Below are positions 9,270-21,542 of a stretch of DNA of 64,000 bases, in pieces. The stretch's first letter is position 1. Every line of letters starts with the position of its first letter. The notes beneath the pieces are model-generated. The model was not told where the DNA came from. It did not search any database and saw only the letters and a program-made list of their open reading frames with translations. This stretch comes from Rhodobacteraceae bacterium REDSEA-S34_B6 (GTDB lineage Bacteria > Pseudomonadota > Alphaproteobacteria > Rhodobacterales > Rhodobacteraceae): NCBI GenBank assembly GCA_001627925.1, contig LUQC01000102.1, positions 64,152 to 128,151 of the forward strand. Direction: 5' to 3'. Made by a program: the position numbers and the translations under genes.

Positions 9270-11105
9270 ATGGAACAGGCTCCCCAAATGACATTAAGAA
9301 ATATCGCAATAATAGCACACGTTGATCACGGAAAAACAACTCTAGTTGATGAATTACTAAAACAATCTGGCGCATTTAGAGAAAATCAGGCCATTACAGA
9401 ACGTGCTTTGGACAGTAATGACCTCGAACGAGAGCGAGGAATTACTATTTTGGCGAAAGCAACGTCTGTCGAGTGGAAAGGTAATCGAATAAATATTGTT
9501 GACACTCCCGGTCACGCAGACTTTGGCGGAGAGGTGGAGCGGATATTATCGATGGTTGACGGTGTAATTTTACTTGTAGACGCTGCTGAAGGGCCAATGC
9601 CCCAAACAAAATTTGTCACTTCAAAAGCTCTTAATTTAGGCCTTAGACCAATAGTTGTTCTAAATAAAGTAGACAAAGGTGATGCTGAGCCAGATAGAGC
9701 GTTAGATGAGTGTTTTGACCTCTTTGCTAATCTCGGCGCAAACGATGATCAATTGGACTTTCCTCACATGTATGCTTCAGGGAGATCTGGCTGGGCGGAT
9801 CACGACTTAAACGGACCACGAAATGATTTAAACGCACTGTTTGATCTTATTCTCAATCATGTTCCTCCCCCAAGACAGACAGAATGCATTGAAGATGACT
9901 TCAGAATGCTTGCAACAACACTGGGAAGTGACCCTTTTGTTGGCAGGATCCTTACTGGTCGCATTGAGAGTGGCACTATAAAAGTTGGGTCTACAGTTCA
10001 AGCCATCAGCAGATCTAGTCAAAAAATCGAACAATTTAGAGTAAGTAAAATTAGGGCATTTAGAGGACTAGGACATGCGGATATTGAGGAGGGTATCGCC
10101 GGAGATATCGTATCCCTTGCCGGAATGACTAAAGCAACCGTTGCTGACACAATTTGTGCCCTAGCAGTAGAGACCCCATTAGAGTCTCAACCGATAGACC
10201 CCCCGACAATAACTGTAACCTTTGGAATAAATGACAGTCCACTTGCAGGCAGAGAAGGATCCAAAGTTCAAAGCCGTGTAATTAGAGACAGGTTAATGAA
10301 GGAAGCTGAGAGTAACGTAGCCATTAAAGTAAAGGACACCCCCAGCGGTGATGCTTTTGAAGTCGCTGGCCGGGGCGAACTGCAAATGGGTGTTTTAATC
10401 GAAAATATGCGTCGCGAGGGCTTTGAACTTTCAATTTCTAGACCTCAAGTATTGATGAAAGAAGAAGACGGCCAAAAATTAGAACCGATAGAAGAGGTAA
10501 CGATAGACGTAGATGATGAATATACAGGCGCCGTGATTGAAAAGATAACGGGGCCAAGAAAGGGCGACTTAGTCGAAATGAAGCCCTCTGGAGTAGGCAA
10601 AACAAGGTTAATTGCCAAGGTTCCAGCCCGAGGCCTTATAGGTTACCATGGAGAATTTCTCACTGACACACGCGGAACAGGCATTATGAATAGGGTCTTT
10701 AGTGGTTGGTCACCATACAAGGGAAGCATAGAGGGACGGCGCGCTGGCGTTTTGATATCTATCGAAGATGGAGACACCGTGGCGTATGCCCTTTGGAACC
10801 TTGAGGAGCGGGGAAAAATGTTCGTTGGCCCCCAAACTAAGGTCTACAAGGGAATGGTTATCGGAGAGCATACTCGTGACAACGACTTAGAGGTAAATCC
10901 ACTAAAAGGCAAAAAACTAACTAATGTCAGGGCGTCAGGATCAGATGAAGCAGTTAGGCTAACACCGCATATAAAATTCTCTCTTGAGGAAGCCATATCC
11001 TATATTAACAGTGATGAATTAGTTGAAGTAACGCCCACAAGTATTAGATTACGAAAAAGATTTTTGGATACGCATGAACGAAAAAGACAGGCCCGAAATA
11101 CTTAA
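9270..11105 (+). CDS. typA: Ribosome-associated GTPase TypA/BipA
   Basis: TypA is a translational GTPase of the EF-G family that acts in stress and low-temperature adaptation and 50S assembly. The protein has 611 residues with G1 AHVDHGKTT near residue 17, the GITI switch, [13 protein letters not shown], then EF-Tu domain II, an EF-G-like domain and the TypA C-terminal domain. The first ATG (9270) has AGGTGG about ten bases upstream. A second ATG at 9288 gives the start MTLRNIAI, closer to relatives. It converges on alaS across a shared hairpin. Confidence 0.95.
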   Translation: MEQAPQMTLRNIAIIAHVDHGKTTLVDELLKQSGAFRENQAITERALDSNDLERERGITILAKATSVEWKGNRINIVDTPGHADFGGEVERILSMVDGVILLVDAAEGPMPQTKFVTSKALNLGLRPIVVLNKVDKGDAEPDRALDECFDLFANLGANDDQLDFPHMYASGRSGWADHDLNGPRNDLNALFDLILNHVPPPRQTECIEDDFRMLATTLGSDPFVGRILTGRIESGTIKVGSTVQAISRSSQKIEQFRVSKIRAFRGLGHADIEEGIAGDIVSLAGMTKATVADTICALAVETPLESQPIDPPTITVTFGINDSPLAGREGSKVQSRVIRDRLMKEAESNVAIKVKDTPSGDAFEVAGRGELQMGVLIENMRREGFELSISRPQVLMKEEDGQKLEPIEEVTIDVDDEYTGAVIEKITGPRKGDLVEMKPSGVGKTRLIAKVPARGLIGYHGEFLTDTRGTGIMNRVFSGWSPYKGSIEGRRAGVLISIEDGDTVAYALWNLEERGKMFVGPQTKVYKGMVIGEHTRDNDLEVNPLKGKKLTNVRASGSDEAVRLTPHIKFSLEEAISYINSDELVEVTPTSIRLRKRFLDTHERKRQARNT

Positions 11106-11128
11106 AAATAAGGATCCCTGTTTTAAGT
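11100..11128. terminator. Possible bidirectional terminator between typA and alaS
   Basis: ACTTAAAA and TTTTAAGT form a perfect 8-bp inverted repeat around a 13-base loop in the gap between the convergent genes. T-rich sequence follows on the plus strand. The stem is AT-only apart from one pair, so its strength is uncertain. Confidence 0.4.
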
Positions 11129-11136
11129 TAGTAATT

Positions 11137-13803
11137 TTATTTTGAGACTATTAACGATCTGACAGCGTCTATAGCAGTAGTAACTCCATCCATACTAGAA
11201 CCACCCGCTTGCGCCAAATCGGGCCTGCCGCCGCCTCCTTTACCTCCGAGCTTGTTGGCTGCTGTTTTAACAATATCTACGGCAGAAATATTAGACAAAA
11301 GGTCCTTAGTAACGCCGGAAGCGACTGCAACTTTTCCATCGTTTTCCGAAATAAGTAGAATAACACCTGAAGAAAGCTTCTGTTTATAACCGTCAATTAG
11401 GCCTGGAAGCTCCTTGCCAGGTATACCATTTAATTGCTTCGCTAAAAAATTCACGCCAGAAAGATCTTCGCTTTTCAACTCATCTTGTCCCGAAGAGCTG
11501 CCCCCCAGTGCCATATCCTTTCTAAGCTGCGCGACCTCACTTAAGAGAGATTTACGTTCTGCTATCAGGCTTTTTACTCGAGAAAGAATATCAGATGAAC
11601 CAGACTTTAGTTCAATTGCAATATCGGACAGATAATTTTGCTGTTTGGCAAGATGATCCATAGCTGCTTCGCCAGTTAAAGCCTCAATACGTCTTACGCC
11701 AGAACTACTGGCACCATCAGACAAAATAACAAATGCTCCTATATCCCCAGTGCGTTTTACATGTGTTCCACCACATAGCTCTAAAGAATATCCATTTCCA
11801 TCAATGCCCTTACCACTTCCTTGATTATAACCCATTGAAACAACGCGAACTTCCTCACCATACTTTTCCCCGAATAAAGCCGTGGCTCCAAGTTCTCTGG
11901 CATCATCTGGAGACATTACCCTTGTAGTAACCTCTGTATTCTGGCGTATATAAAAATTTACAGAACGTTCAACTTCAAGCAACTCTCCTTTAGTAAGGGC
12001 TTTAGAATGACTAAAATCAAATCTTAATCTATCCGCTGCATTAAGTGAGCCCCTTTGCGCCACATGGTGGCCTAATTTAATTCTCAACGCTTCGTGTAAT
12101 AAATGTGTCGCTGAGTGGTTGGCTTTAGTAGCAGATCTACGCAAATTTTCAACTTCCAACTCTACGGCTTCATTTAGTGACAAAACTCCGGAAGTTACTT
12201 TTGTAAAATGAACGAAAATACCCGCTGAGCGCTTGGTATCAACAATATTGGCTGCACCGTTTTTAAAGTTAACCTGGCCAGTATCACCAATCTGACCACC
12301 ACTTTCTCCATAAAACGGGGTCTGATTAAAAACCACTTGAATACTATCACCCTGAGCAGCACTATCTACCAACAAACCATCTTTAACGATGGCAATAACT
12401 TGAGCCTGCGCAAACTCGGTATCATAACCTAGAAAATCAGTAGCTCCATATTTATCAAAAATATCAAAAAATACTGCGGTATCCGCCGTTTCTCCCGAGC
12501 CGGTCCAAGCTGCTCTCGCCTTTCTTTTCTGCTCATCCATTTCAACCTGAAAAGCGTCAGCATCAACCACACGACCTTTCTCTCGCAGTGCGTCCTGTGT
12601 CAGATCGAAAGGGAACCCATAAGTGTCATAAAGCTTAAAAGCAATTTTGCCAGGAAATGGAACATCCGAGGGTAAACCATCAAGCTCTTCATCCAATAAT
12701 TTAAGACCACGTTCCAGAGTTTGGTTAAATTTTGTTTCTTCATTCAATAGTGTTTCTTCTATCAATGCCCGAGCTGAAACTAATTCTGGATATGCTGCTC
12801 CCATTTGCCCAACAAGGGATGGAACTAATTGATGCATTACAGGGTCTTTAGCGCCAACCAAATGAGCATGTCGCATCGCACGCCGCATTATTCTACGCAA
12901 TACATAGCCACGGCCCTCATTGGAAGGCATTACGCCGTCTGCAATTAAAAAAGAGGTTGAGCGTAGGTGATCTGCTATCACTCTATGATGATTTGAGTTA
13001 TCTCCACCTGGTTTTGAACTCGTAGCTTCCGCAGATGCTTCGATAAGGGCCCTAATAAGATCAGTTTCATAGTTGTCATTTGTACCTTGCAGTAAAGCCG
13101 CTACGCGTTCGATGCCCATACCAGTATCAATAGACTGATTAGGAAGATCTTTCCTTGTCCCATCTTCAAACTGCTCATATTGCATAAATACAAGGTTCCA
13201 AATTTCTACAAATCTATCACCATCTTCCTCAGGCGAGCCTGGTGGGCCACCCCAATATTTCTCACCATGATCAAAAAATATTTCTGTACATGGTCCACAT
13301 GGCCCAGTGGCCCCCATCATCCAAAAATTATCGTTAGTCGAAATTCGTATTATTTTATCATCGGGAAGCCCTGCTACCTTTTTCCACAGCAGCGCAGCCT
13401 CCTCATCTGTATGATAAACAGTTACAAGAAGTCGTTCTTTAGGAATATCAAATTCTTTTGTAATCAGTTCCCATGCAAATGGTATTGCGTCAGACTTAAA
13501 GTAATCCCCGAAGCTGAAGTTACCCAACATTTCAAAAAAAGTATGATGACGAGCAGTGTAGCCAACATTATCAAGATCATTATGTTTACCACCTGCTCTA
13601 ACACATTTTTGAGAGGTTACAGCGCGTTTGTAATCTCTTGTTTCTACCCCAGTAAACAAATTTTTAAACTGCACCATGCCAGAATTAGCAAACATCAATG
13701 TAGGGTCATTTCGGGGCACCAATGGACTAGATTGGACAACTTCGTGTCCCTGCCTTTTAAAATAATCTAAAAATGTAGACCTAATATCATTTAGCGTGCG
13801 CAT
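11137..13803 (-). CDS. alaS: Alanyl-tRNA synthetase
   Basis: The 888-residue enzyme charges tRNA-Ala. The class II catalytic core is at the N-terminus ([13 protein letters not shown], then [11 protein letters not shown]). The editing domain carries [11 protein letters not shown] and the second zinc-binding motif CGGTHV. The C-terminal part has a coiled coil (near residues 730-770) and the glycine-rich end [16 protein letters not shown]. The length is normal. It lies downstream of recA on the same strand, but a strong terminator at 13873-13900 separates them. Confidence 0.97.
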   Translation of the reverse strand: MRTLNDIRSTFLDYFKRQGHEVVQSSPLVPRNDPTLMFANSGMVQFKNLFTGVETRDYKRAVTSQKCVRAGGKHNDLDNVGYTARHHTFFEMLGNFSFGDYFKSDAIPFAWELITKEFDIPKERLLVTVYHTDEEAALLWKKVAGLPDDKIIRISTNDNFWMMGATGPCGPCTEIFFDHGEKYWGGPPGSPEEDGDRFVEIWNLVFMQYEQFEDGTRKDLPNQSIDTGMGIERVAALLQGTNDNYETDLIRALIEASAEATSSKPGGDNSNHHRVIADHLRSTSFLIADGVMPSNEGRGYVLRRIMRRAMRHAHLVGAKDPVMHQLVPSLVGQMGAAYPELVSARALIEETLLNEETKFNQTLERGLKLLDEELDGLPSDVPFPGKIAFKLYDTYGFPFDLTQDALREKGRVVDADAFQVEMDEQKRKARAAWTGSGETADTAVFFDIFDKYGATDFLGYDTEFAQAQVIAIVKDGLLVDSAAQGDSIQVVFNQTPFYGESGGQIGDTGQVNFKNGAANIVDTKRSAGIFVHFTKVTSGVLSLNEAVELEVENLRRSATKANHSATHLLHEALRIKLGHHVAQRGSLNAADRLRFDFSHSKALTKGELLEVERSVNFYIRQNTEVTTRVMSPDDARELGATALFGEKYGEEVRVVSMGYNQGSGKGIDGNGYSLELCGGTHVKRTGDIGAFVILSDGASSSGVRRIEALTGEAAMDHLAKQQNYLSDIAIELKSGSSDILSRVKSLIAERKSLLSEVAQLRKDMALGGSSSGQDELKSEDLSGVNFLAKQLNGIPGKELPGLIDGYKQKLSSGVILLISENDGKVAVASGVTKDLLSNISAVDIVKTAANKLGGKGGGGRPDLAQAGGSSMDGVTTAIDAVRSLIVSK

Positions 13804-13872
13804 TATATTCTCTCATATTTTTTTTAGCTCTAATGATTGCTTCGTGTATTGTCCATAACGAACACCTAAAAC

Positions 13873-13900
13873 AAAAAAAAGGGCAGCATAAATGCTACCC
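13873..13900 (-). terminator. Rho-independent terminator of recA
   Basis: On the minus strand GGGTAGCA-TTTA-TGCTGCCC forms a stem with one mismatch, followed by a run of eight T before a G. It starts 25 bases after the recA stop codon. Confidence 0.85.
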
Positions 13901-13925
13901 CTTTGATCGACTATTTATATTAAAC

Positions 13926-14990
13926 CTACGCTTCTAAAACTTCACCATCAGCATCATTCTGCAAATCAAAATCCAAGCCGTGAGCAGCTCTAATTTTATC
14001 TTCTATTGAGAGGGCTATGTTAGGGTTCTCCTTCAAGAAAATTTTAGCATTTTCTCTACCCTGCCCAATACGCTCGTCCATGTAGCTATACCAAGCTCCT
14101 GATTTTTCAACAACACCCGCTTTCACGCCCAAATCCAAAAGTTCTCCATTCTTGGATATACCTTCACCATACATAATATCGAATTCAACTTGCTTAAAAG
14201 GCGGCGCTACTTTATTTTTTACCACCTTTACCCTAGTTGCGTTCCCAACTACTTCATCTCTATCCTTAATAGCACCAATGCGCCTTATATCTAATCGAAC
14301 AGAGCTATAAAATTTAAGAGCATTTCCACCAGTTGTAGTTTCGGGACTACCAAACATTACACCAATTTTCATGCGAATTTGGTTAATAAAAATTACCATA
14401 CAATTTGATCTACTAATTGACCCGGTCAATTTCCGCATTGCTTGGCTCATAAGACGTGCCTGCACACCTACATTGCTATCACCCATATCGCCTTCAAGTT
14501 CTGATTTGGGCGTAAGAGCAGCAACTGAGTCAACAACAACCATGCTAACAGCACCAGACCGTACTAATGTATCTGTAATTTCAAGAGCTTGTTCACCTGT
14601 ATCAGGCTGGGAAATTAGTAGCTCATCTAGATCCACCCCCAACTTTTTCGCATACTGTGGGTCAAGAGCATGCTCAGCATCCACGAATGCGCATACGCCT
14701 CCCTTCTTTTGCTCTTCAGCTACACAATGCAATGTAAGGGTTGTTTTACCAGAACTCTCTGGACCATATATTTCAACAATCCGACCCTTAGGTAACCCAC
14801 CAATCCCTAAAGCTATATCCAAACCTAATGAACCTGTTGACGTGGATTCAATTTCTTGAATGGCATTTTCATCGCCAAGCTTCATAATTGAACCCTTCCC
14901 AAATTGTCGTTCAATTTGGCTCAAAGCGCTTTCTAATGCTTTTTGTCTGTCGTCGTCTTTTTTGTCGCTCATTGATAAAAGTTCTGCCAT
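13926..14990 (-). CDS. recA: Recombinase RecA
   Basis: RecA forms ATP-dependent filaments on single-stranded DNA for recombination and triggers LexA cleavage. At 354 residues it has the usual alphaproteobacterial length. Visible features: [15 protein letters not shown], Walker [10 protein letters not shown] near residue 75, the LMSQAMRKL and [13 protein letters not shown] segments and an acidic tail. AGAGG lies seven bases before the ATG. An SOS box GTTC-N7-GTTC is 51 bases upstream, so the gene is very likely LexA-regulated. Confidence 0.98.
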   Translation of the reverse strand: MAELLSMSDKKDDDRQKALESALSQIERQFGKGSIMKLGDENAIQEIESTSTGSLGLDIALGIGGLPKGRIVEIYGPESSGKTTLTLHCVAEEQKKGGVCAFVDAEHALDPQYAKKLGVDLDELLISQPDTGEQALEITDTLVRSGAVSMVVVDSVAALTPKSELEGDMGDSNVGVQARLMSQAMRKLTGSISRSNCMVIFINQIRMKIGVMFGSPETTTGGNALKFYSSVRLDIRRIGAIKDRDEVVGNATRVKVVKNKVAPPFKQVEFDIMYGEGISKNGELLDLGVKAGVVEKSGAWYSYMDERIGQGRENAKIFLKENPNIALSIEDKIRAAHGLDFDLQNDADGEVLEA

Positions 14991-15040
14991 GTTTATACCT
15001 CTTTATTTCATAGTGAAAACGAAACAGCAATCACTCGTTT

Positions 15041-15055
15041 GTTCTTATAATGTTC
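15041..15055 (-). promoter_or_regulatory. LexA (SOS) box of recA
   Basis: The site reads GTTC-TTATAAT-GTTC on the plus strand, equal to GAAC-N7-GAAC on the coding strand, the established alphaproteobacterial LexA operator. It lies in the gap between recA and the RsmB-like gene. TTATAAG inside it could double as the -10 element. Confidence 0.85.
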
Positions 15056-15081
15056 TCTTATGGACGCAAAAAAAGAACATA

Positions 15082-16266
15082 TCAAGAAAATTTTTTACTT
15101 TTCTTCAAAAATCCGTAGAAAAACCCATCCCCAAGATCAGACGGAAAGAACTGGCGAGCTTTTTTTATTTCAAACTCAGAGTAAGCATCACAAAATGTTT
15201 CTAGCTGCTTGTAATTCTCGGTCGATAGCACAGAACAAGTAGCATAAACTAAGGTCCCATCCGGTGTAAGAAGTTCTTTAGCCTCATTAAGGATCTGAAT
15301 TTGTGTATTTAGAAGGTTTTGCCAAGAATTTGCAGTTAACTTCCATTTTCCATCCGGGTCTCGCCGCCATGATCCGCTTCCCGAGCATGGAACATCACAA
15401 AATATTACGTCAAACCTATCATTTATTGGTTTACTGATGTTGAGTATTTTTGCTTTTGCTCTTTCTGCTCTAGCACGCAAATCATTAGTTCTCTCCGGAA
15501 AAGCATCATAAGCGAATATTTTTGCAGTAGTCCAAGAATGTAGAGCAAGAGATTTACCTCCAGAACCACAACAATAATCTAAAATTTTTAAACTACTATC
15601 TACCGGCAGATCAGTAACGCTAGCCTGGCTGGATGCGTCCTGAATTTCAACTAAACCATCTCTATAGGCAATGCAGCTCTTAATTTTATTTTGACCATTG
15701 GTTACTTTCAAAGCAGTAATTACTGATGGGTGCTTATGAGTATGAATACCTTCCTCGCAAAGTATTTTCTGGACTTTTTCTACTGTAGTTCTTCCGATAT
15801 TCACTCGAAGAAATGCTGGAGCCCTTTTACATAAACGCTTAGCAACAGGAACAGCCTCCTCTCCCAGGTCAGCTTTCCAAATAGGCCAAAGAAAAGCCGG
15901 TAAATTAAATTCTACGTCTGGTGGTTTATTGCACTTTGCGGCTTCTTGTATAGCCAGCTTTTCCGTTGGCGTTAGACGTGGGCTACCATACGCTTCATCG
16001 TTGAAATATTTTTCTAAATCCTCATTTGCTTCCATAAGAACCCCTAATGCCCAGTTTCTACCAGAGTGAGGAGCCTTTATTCTAGAGAGAGCACTTCGCT
16101 TTATTCTTAAGCCATCATATACAAAGTCTCTGATTGCACGCCTATCTTTCGAACCTGCAAACCTGTTTTCTTTACCCCATTTTTGAAGCAAGTAGTTGGC
16201 GTTTTTGCCATTAAGTATCTCTTGTAAAATTTGACTAGCAGAAAATACTTGCGCCGCCGGAGTCAT
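15082..16266 (-). CDS. rsmB: RsmB/Sun-family 16S rRNA m5C methyltransferase
   Basis: This 394-residue SAM-dependent RNA cytosine methyltransferase belongs to the NOL1/NOP2/Sun family. An N-terminal helical NusB-like part is followed by the Rossmann domain: LDYCCGSGGKSLAL near residue 228 (SAM loop), CDVPCSGSGSWRRDP near 292 with the conserved Pro-Cys, and YATCSVL with the catalytic Cys. The substrate assignment (16S rRNA) is by family. It lies two bases downstream of guaB's stop on the same strand, so it is probably co-transcribed with guaB. Confidence 0.85.
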   Translation of the reverse strand: MTPAAQVFSASQILQEILNGKNANYLLQKWGKENRFAGSKDRRAIRDFVYDGLRIKRSALSRIKAPHSGRNWALGVLMEANEDLEKYFNDEAYGSPRLTPTEKLAIQEAAKCNKPPDVEFNLPAFLWPIWKADLGEEAVPVAKRLCKRAPAFLRVNIGRTTVEKVQKILCEEGIHTHKHPSVITALKVTNGQNKIKSCIAYRDGLVEIQDASSQASVTDLPVDSSLKILDYCCGSGGKSLALHSWTTAKIFAYDAFPERTNDLRARAERAKAKILNISKPINDRFDVIFCDVPCSGSGSWRRDPDGKWKLTANSWQNLLNTQIQILNEAKELLTPDGTLVYATCSVLSTENYKQLETFCDAYSEFEIKKARQFFPSDLGDGFFYGFLKKSKKFS

Positions 16267-16268
16267 GG

Positions 16269-17891
<1,623 letters not shown>

Positions 17892-17966
17892 CTAAGACTT
17901 GGCGATTTTAGAATTTTTATCTAAGTGCTACGAGTTAAAACCGACATAGGAAAACGGGATTAAACA

Positions 17967-19019
17967 ATGAAGCATTTGGTAGTATTCACTCCATCTGGCA
18001 AGAGGGGTAGCTTCGAAACAGGTACTCCAGTTCTGGAGGCTGCTCAACAGCTTGGTGTGGATTTAGACAGTGTTTGTGGCGGCAGAGGGATTTGCAGCAA
18101 GTGCCAAGTTACTCCTTCGTTTGGAGATTTCCCAAAACACGGTGTTTTTGTGGATGAGAGCGCGGTTTCAGCTTGGAATGCAATTGAACAGCGTTACCAT
18201 GACAAAAGAGGTTTAAAACCAAACCGTCGCTTGGGATGTCAATTAAAAATTCAAGGTGATTTAATCGTAGACGTCCCAGCAGAAAGTCAGGTCCATAAGC
18301 AGGTTATTCGAAAGGCTGCAAGCTCACGTAAAATTGAGATGAATCCTGCAACCAAGCTTTATTACGTAGAGGTCCTAGAACCTGATATGCACGAACCGAA
18401 GGGTGACCTAGAACGCTTAAAAACTGCTTTAGCCGAGCAATGGAATATAGATGATACCCATGCGAGCATTTCTATTGTCAAAAAACTCCAAAGCATTCTT
18501 CGCAAGGGGGACTGGGGCGTTACAGTGGCAGTTTATTCGACCCCCAGCGAAAGTCTCCGAAGAATTGTAAATATTTGGCCCGGCTACCACGATGCCAGCA
18601 TATATGGGTTAGCAATAGATTTAGGGTCAACTACCATAGCAGCGCATTTAACTGATTTGAGGTCAGGAAAAGTCATTGAAAGTTCTGGCGTAATGAATCC
18701 TCAAATTAGATTTGGCGAGGATTTAATGAGCCGTGTTAGTTACGCGATGATGAACGCTGATGGCGCATCAGCCATGACCAATGAAGTGCGTAAAGCCATT
18801 AATAAATTAGTTTTAGAACTGGCAGAAAGCGCGAAAATTGAGCCAGAAGATATACTGGAAGTTGTTTTTGTTTGTAACCCAGTTATGCACCACTTATTGC
18901 TTGGAATTGACCCGGTTGAGCTAGGTCAGGCACCATTTGCCTTAGCCACTTCAGACGCATTATATCTAGATGCTAAGGATCTAAACCTGGTCTCGTTAAT
19001 AGACGATGCAAGGATATAA
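17967..19019 (+). CDS. Corrinoid-activation protein (RACo/RamA-like, ferredoxin + ASKHA), N-terminal fragment
   Basis: Residues 1-100 form a [2Fe-2S] ferredoxin domain with VCGGRGICSKCQ and a later RRLGCQ, supplying the cluster cysteines. A linker and the first half of the DUF4445/ASKHA domain follow (AIDLGSTTIAAHLTDL, then FVCNPVMHHLLLGIDPVELG). Such proteins reduce inactive Co(II) corrinoids at ATP cost for corrinoid-dependent methyltransferases. The frame ends at DDARI just where relatives continue with a PCIAGHVGADA segment. The rest of the domain appears in another frame from 19006. I read both as one gene broken by a deletion of very roughly 20-25 codons plus a frameshift. Confidence 0.78.
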   Translation: MKHLVVFTPSGKRGSFETGTPVLEAAQQLGVDLDSVCGGRGICSKCQVTPSFGDFPKHGVFVDESAVSAWNAIEQRYHDKRGLKPNRRLGCQLKIQGDLIVDVPAESQVHKQVIRKAASSRKIEMNPATKLYYVEVLEPDMHEPKGDLERLKTALAEQWNIDDTHASISIVKKLQSILRKGDWGVTVAVYSTPSESLRRIVNIWPGYHDASIYGLAIDLGSTTIAAHLTDLRSGKVIESSGVMNPQIRFGEDLMSRVSYAMMNADGASAMTNEVRKAINKLVLELAESAKIEPEDILEVVFVCNPVMHHLLLGIDPVELGQAPFALATSDALYLDAKDLNLVSLIDDARI

Positions 19020-19935
19020 CAAATCAAAAGATTTAACATTGATTGTTGATGTTGGAACAAACGCAGAAATATTGCTTGGAAATAAACAACGAGTACTAGC
19101 CTGTTCTTCACCAACGGGCCCTGCATTTGAAGGGGCTCAGATTAGTTCAGGTCAAAGGGCAGCACCTGGTGCTATAGAGCGCGTGGAGATAGACCCAAAA
19201 TCCAAAGAACCTCGTTTTAAAGTAATTGGATCGGATCTGTGGTCTGACGAAAGCGGATTTGATGAAAGCATTAAGAAAATTGGTATTACTGGAATCTGTG
19301 GCTCAGGAATAATCGAGGCTGTCGCAGAAATGCGAATTGCAGGGCTTCTAGATGAAAGTGGTTTGATTGGAAGCCCTGAAGCAACTGGAACTGCAAGATC
19401 AAAACCTGATGGTCGAACCTACTCCTATGAACTCTACGCTAACAAAGATGCCTCTCAGCCTGCAATACAAGTCACGCAAGGAGACATAAGGGCGATACAA
19501 CTTGCGAAATCTGCCTTGTATGCGGGTGCGAAGCTTTTGATGGATGAAATGGAAGTGGATAGTGTCGATAAAGTTGTTTTAGCGGGAGCATTTGGTGCCC
19601 ATATATCATCAAAACATGCGATGATTTTGGGCATGATCCCAGATGTATCCCTTAAGAATGTTACCTCTGCCGGCAATGCTGCGGGTACTGGAGCCAGAAT
19701 TGCTCTTTGCAATATAAATGCAAGGTCTGAGATCGAACAGATCGTGGGAAAAATAACAAAAGTTGAAACCGCCGTAGAGCCAAAATTTCAAGAGCATTTT
19801 GTAGCTGCCAATGCGATACCGCATAAGCATGATCCATTTACGGAACTAAGAAAGGTAGTACAAATACCCAGTCCTTCATTCAACGCTTTATCGGGAAAAA
19901 ATGGTAAATTAGGTCGAAGAAGAAGGAGGGCTTAG
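19006..19935 (+). CDS. Corrinoid-activation protein (RACo/RamA-like), C-terminal ASKHA fragment
   Basis: This frame continues the ASKHA domain of the preceding gene: LTLIVDVGTNAEILLGNK, ACSSPTGPAFEGAQISSGQ, GICGSGIIEAVAEM and VVLAGAFGAHIS, ending in a basic tail (GRRRRRA). The ATG at 19006 has no convincing ribosome site and lies inside the 3' end of the first fragment. It is probably not an independent start. Joined, the two fragments give about 655 residues, somewhat less than expected for the family. With the nucleotide-binding loop region missing, activity is doubtful unless the lesion is a sequence error. Confidence 0.75.
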   Translation: MQGYNKSKDLTLIVDVGTNAEILLGNKQRVLACSSPTGPAFEGAQISSGQRAAPGAIERVEIDPKSKEPRFKVIGSDLWSDESGFDESIKKIGITGICGSGIIEAVAEMRIAGLLDESGLIGSPEATGTARSKPDGRTYSYELYANKDASQPAIQVTQGDIRAIQLAKSALYAGAKLLMDEMEVDSVDKVVLAGAFGAHISSKHAMILGMIPDVSLKNVTSAGNAAGTGARIALCNINARSEIEQIVGKITKVETAVEPKFQEHFVAANAIPHKHDPFTELRKVVQIPSPSFNALSGKNGKLGRRRRRA

Positions 19936-19998
19936 TACCAAATATAAACCTTCTAAAAGTGAGGCCAGAACGCTAATGCGTCTTGGATATTCGCACTG

Positions 19999-20304
19999 CT
20001 ATTTGGATTTAAGCTTTCCATCAATCCTTGCACCCTTTTGAGTTGCAATAGATTGATAGGTCACGTCAGCACTCACTTTTCCAGTAGAGTTTACTGCCAA
20101 GTCCTGCACTGAAATTTTACCAGATACGTTACCATCAACATTAACTGAGGTACCAGAAATGCTACCATCTACCGAGCCAGATGATAGAATAGATATCGCC
20201 TCACCAGAGAGGTTCCCTTTTACCTTACCATCAACTTCAATATCGCTTTGGCTTGAAATATCGCCTTCAACGGACATATCCGAGCTTATAAATGTTTTCG
20301 ACAC
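19999..20304 (-). CDS. Bactofilin (polymer-forming cytoskeletal protein)
   Basis: The 101-residue protein is dominated by short beta-helix repeats (DIEVDGKVKGNLSG, SGSVDGSISGTSVNVDGNV), the bactofilin/DUF583 pattern. Bactofilins polymerise without nucleotide and organise envelope or division machinery. The start is GTG at 20304, supported by AAAAAGG eight bases upstream; there is no nearby ATG in frame before residue 10. It stands alone, convergent with the ASKHA gene and divergent from moaA. On its 3' side the pair CCAAGACGC/GCGTTCTGG may form a weak terminator. Confidence 0.85.
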   Translation of the reverse strand: MSKTFISSDMSVEGDISSQSDIEVDGKVKGNLSGEAISILSSGSVDGSISGTSVNVDGNVSGKISVQDLAVNSTGKVSADVTYQSIATQKGARIDGKLKSK

Positions 20305-20506
20305 GGCTAGAACCTTTTTATTCTCACAGAATGTATGTCACAAATGACAGATTTAGGATAGAAATCAAGTTTAATTTTTAAATTAATGTGAGATCAATTC
20401 GGAAACCCAGAATAGGAAAATTAAATTATTAACAACTATCTGTTATTTTTATTTTGCTTCGCTATCATATTTGCCTTGCTATAAAAATTATTAATTATAG
20501 ATTGTT

Positions 20507-21517
20507 ATGATGATGCAAACGTTAATAGATCCATTTAACCGTTCAATAAGTTATTTGCGCGTTTCGGTAACAGATCGCTGCGATTTCAGATGCGTTTATT
20601 GCATGACAGAAAACATGAAATTTCTGCCAAAAAAAGAGCTCCTTACTTTAGAAGAATTAGATTTTTTATGCTCCTCATTTATCAATATGGGTGTTGAAAA
20701 ACTCCGTATTACTGGAGGAGAACCGCTAGTAAGACGAAATATTATGAGTTTTTTTCAGTCAATATCTCGGCATTTAGATGATCAAAAACTAAAGGAGCTC
20801 ACCCTAACTACAAATGGATCACAATTGAAGAAATTTGCAAAAGAGCTCTTTGAAGTAGGCGTGCGTAGGGTAAATATTTCCCTCGACACTCTGGATGATG
20901 CCAAGTTTGCCAAAGTAACACGTTGGGGTCGTTTGTCACAAGTGCTAGAGGGAATAGAGGCTGCTCAGGCTGCAGGTCTTAGGGTAAAAATAAATGTTGT
21001 GGCTCTTAAGGGGTTTAACGAGGATGAACTTTTTAGAATTGTCTCATGGTGTAATGAGCGAGGAATGGATTTAACCTGGATAGAAGTTATGCCAATGGGC
21101 GATCTAGAATCAGAAGAGCGGATAGGACAATATTGGTCATTAAATGAATTACGCCAAACATTAGAACAAGAATATACACTCACAGACATGGCTGAACGAT
21201 CAGGTGGGCCAGCTCGATATGTAAAGGTTAATGAAACTGGTCAAAAAATAGGGTTCATTACACCGTTATCACATAATTTTTGCGAAAGTTGTAACAGGGT
21301 AAGATTGACTTGCACTGGCGAGCTTTACATGTGCCTTGGACAGGAGGATAAAGCAGATCTGCGGCGTCCGCTTCGAGAGAAACCAAACGATGAGGGTCAT
21401 CTTAGAAAAGCAATTGAGGCTGCTATTGCTAAAAAACCAAAGGGCCATGATTTTGATTATACTCGGCAGGAAGTTCAGGGGCAAATGACGCGTCATATGA
21501 GCCACACAGGCGGCTGA
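20507..21517 (+). CDS. moaA: GTP 3',8-cyclase MoaA
   Basis: MoaA is a radical SAM enzyme that converts GTP to 3',8-cyclo-GTP in molybdenum cofactor synthesis. The N-terminal cluster motif CDFRCVYC (near residue 26), the [12 protein letters not shown] motif, the C-terminal cluster [11 protein letters not shown] and the Gly-Gly tail (HTGG) needed for catalysis are all present in 336 residues. Three consecutive ATG codons start the frame and no ribosome site is visible, so the exact start and mode of initiation are open. No other moa genes are nearby. Confidence 0.96.
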   Translation: MMMQTLIDPFNRSISYLRVSVTDRCDFRCVYCMTENMKFLPKKELLTLEELDFLCSSFINMGVEKLRITGGEPLVRRNIMSFFQSISRHLDDQKLKELTLTTNGSQLKKFAKELFEVGVRRVNISLDTLDDAKFAKVTRWGRLSQVLEGIEAAQAAGLRVKINVVALKGFNEDELFRIVSWCNERGMDLTWIEVMPMGDLESEERIGQYWSLNELRQTLEQEYTLTDMAERSGGPARYVKVNETGQKIGFITPLSHNFCESCNRVRLTCTGELYMCLGQEDKADLRRPLREKPNDEGHLRKAIEAAIAKKPKGHDFDYTRQEVQGQMTRHMSHTGG

Positions 21518-21542
21518 TCTATAAAGATTCTATTTTGTATTT

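Noticed and set aside
20305-20506. Molybdenum cofactor riboswitch or Mo-box before moaA
   Set aside because: The gap contains only AT-rich DNA and a short TGTCA-CAAA-TGACA palindrome (20336-20349); no fitting motif was found.
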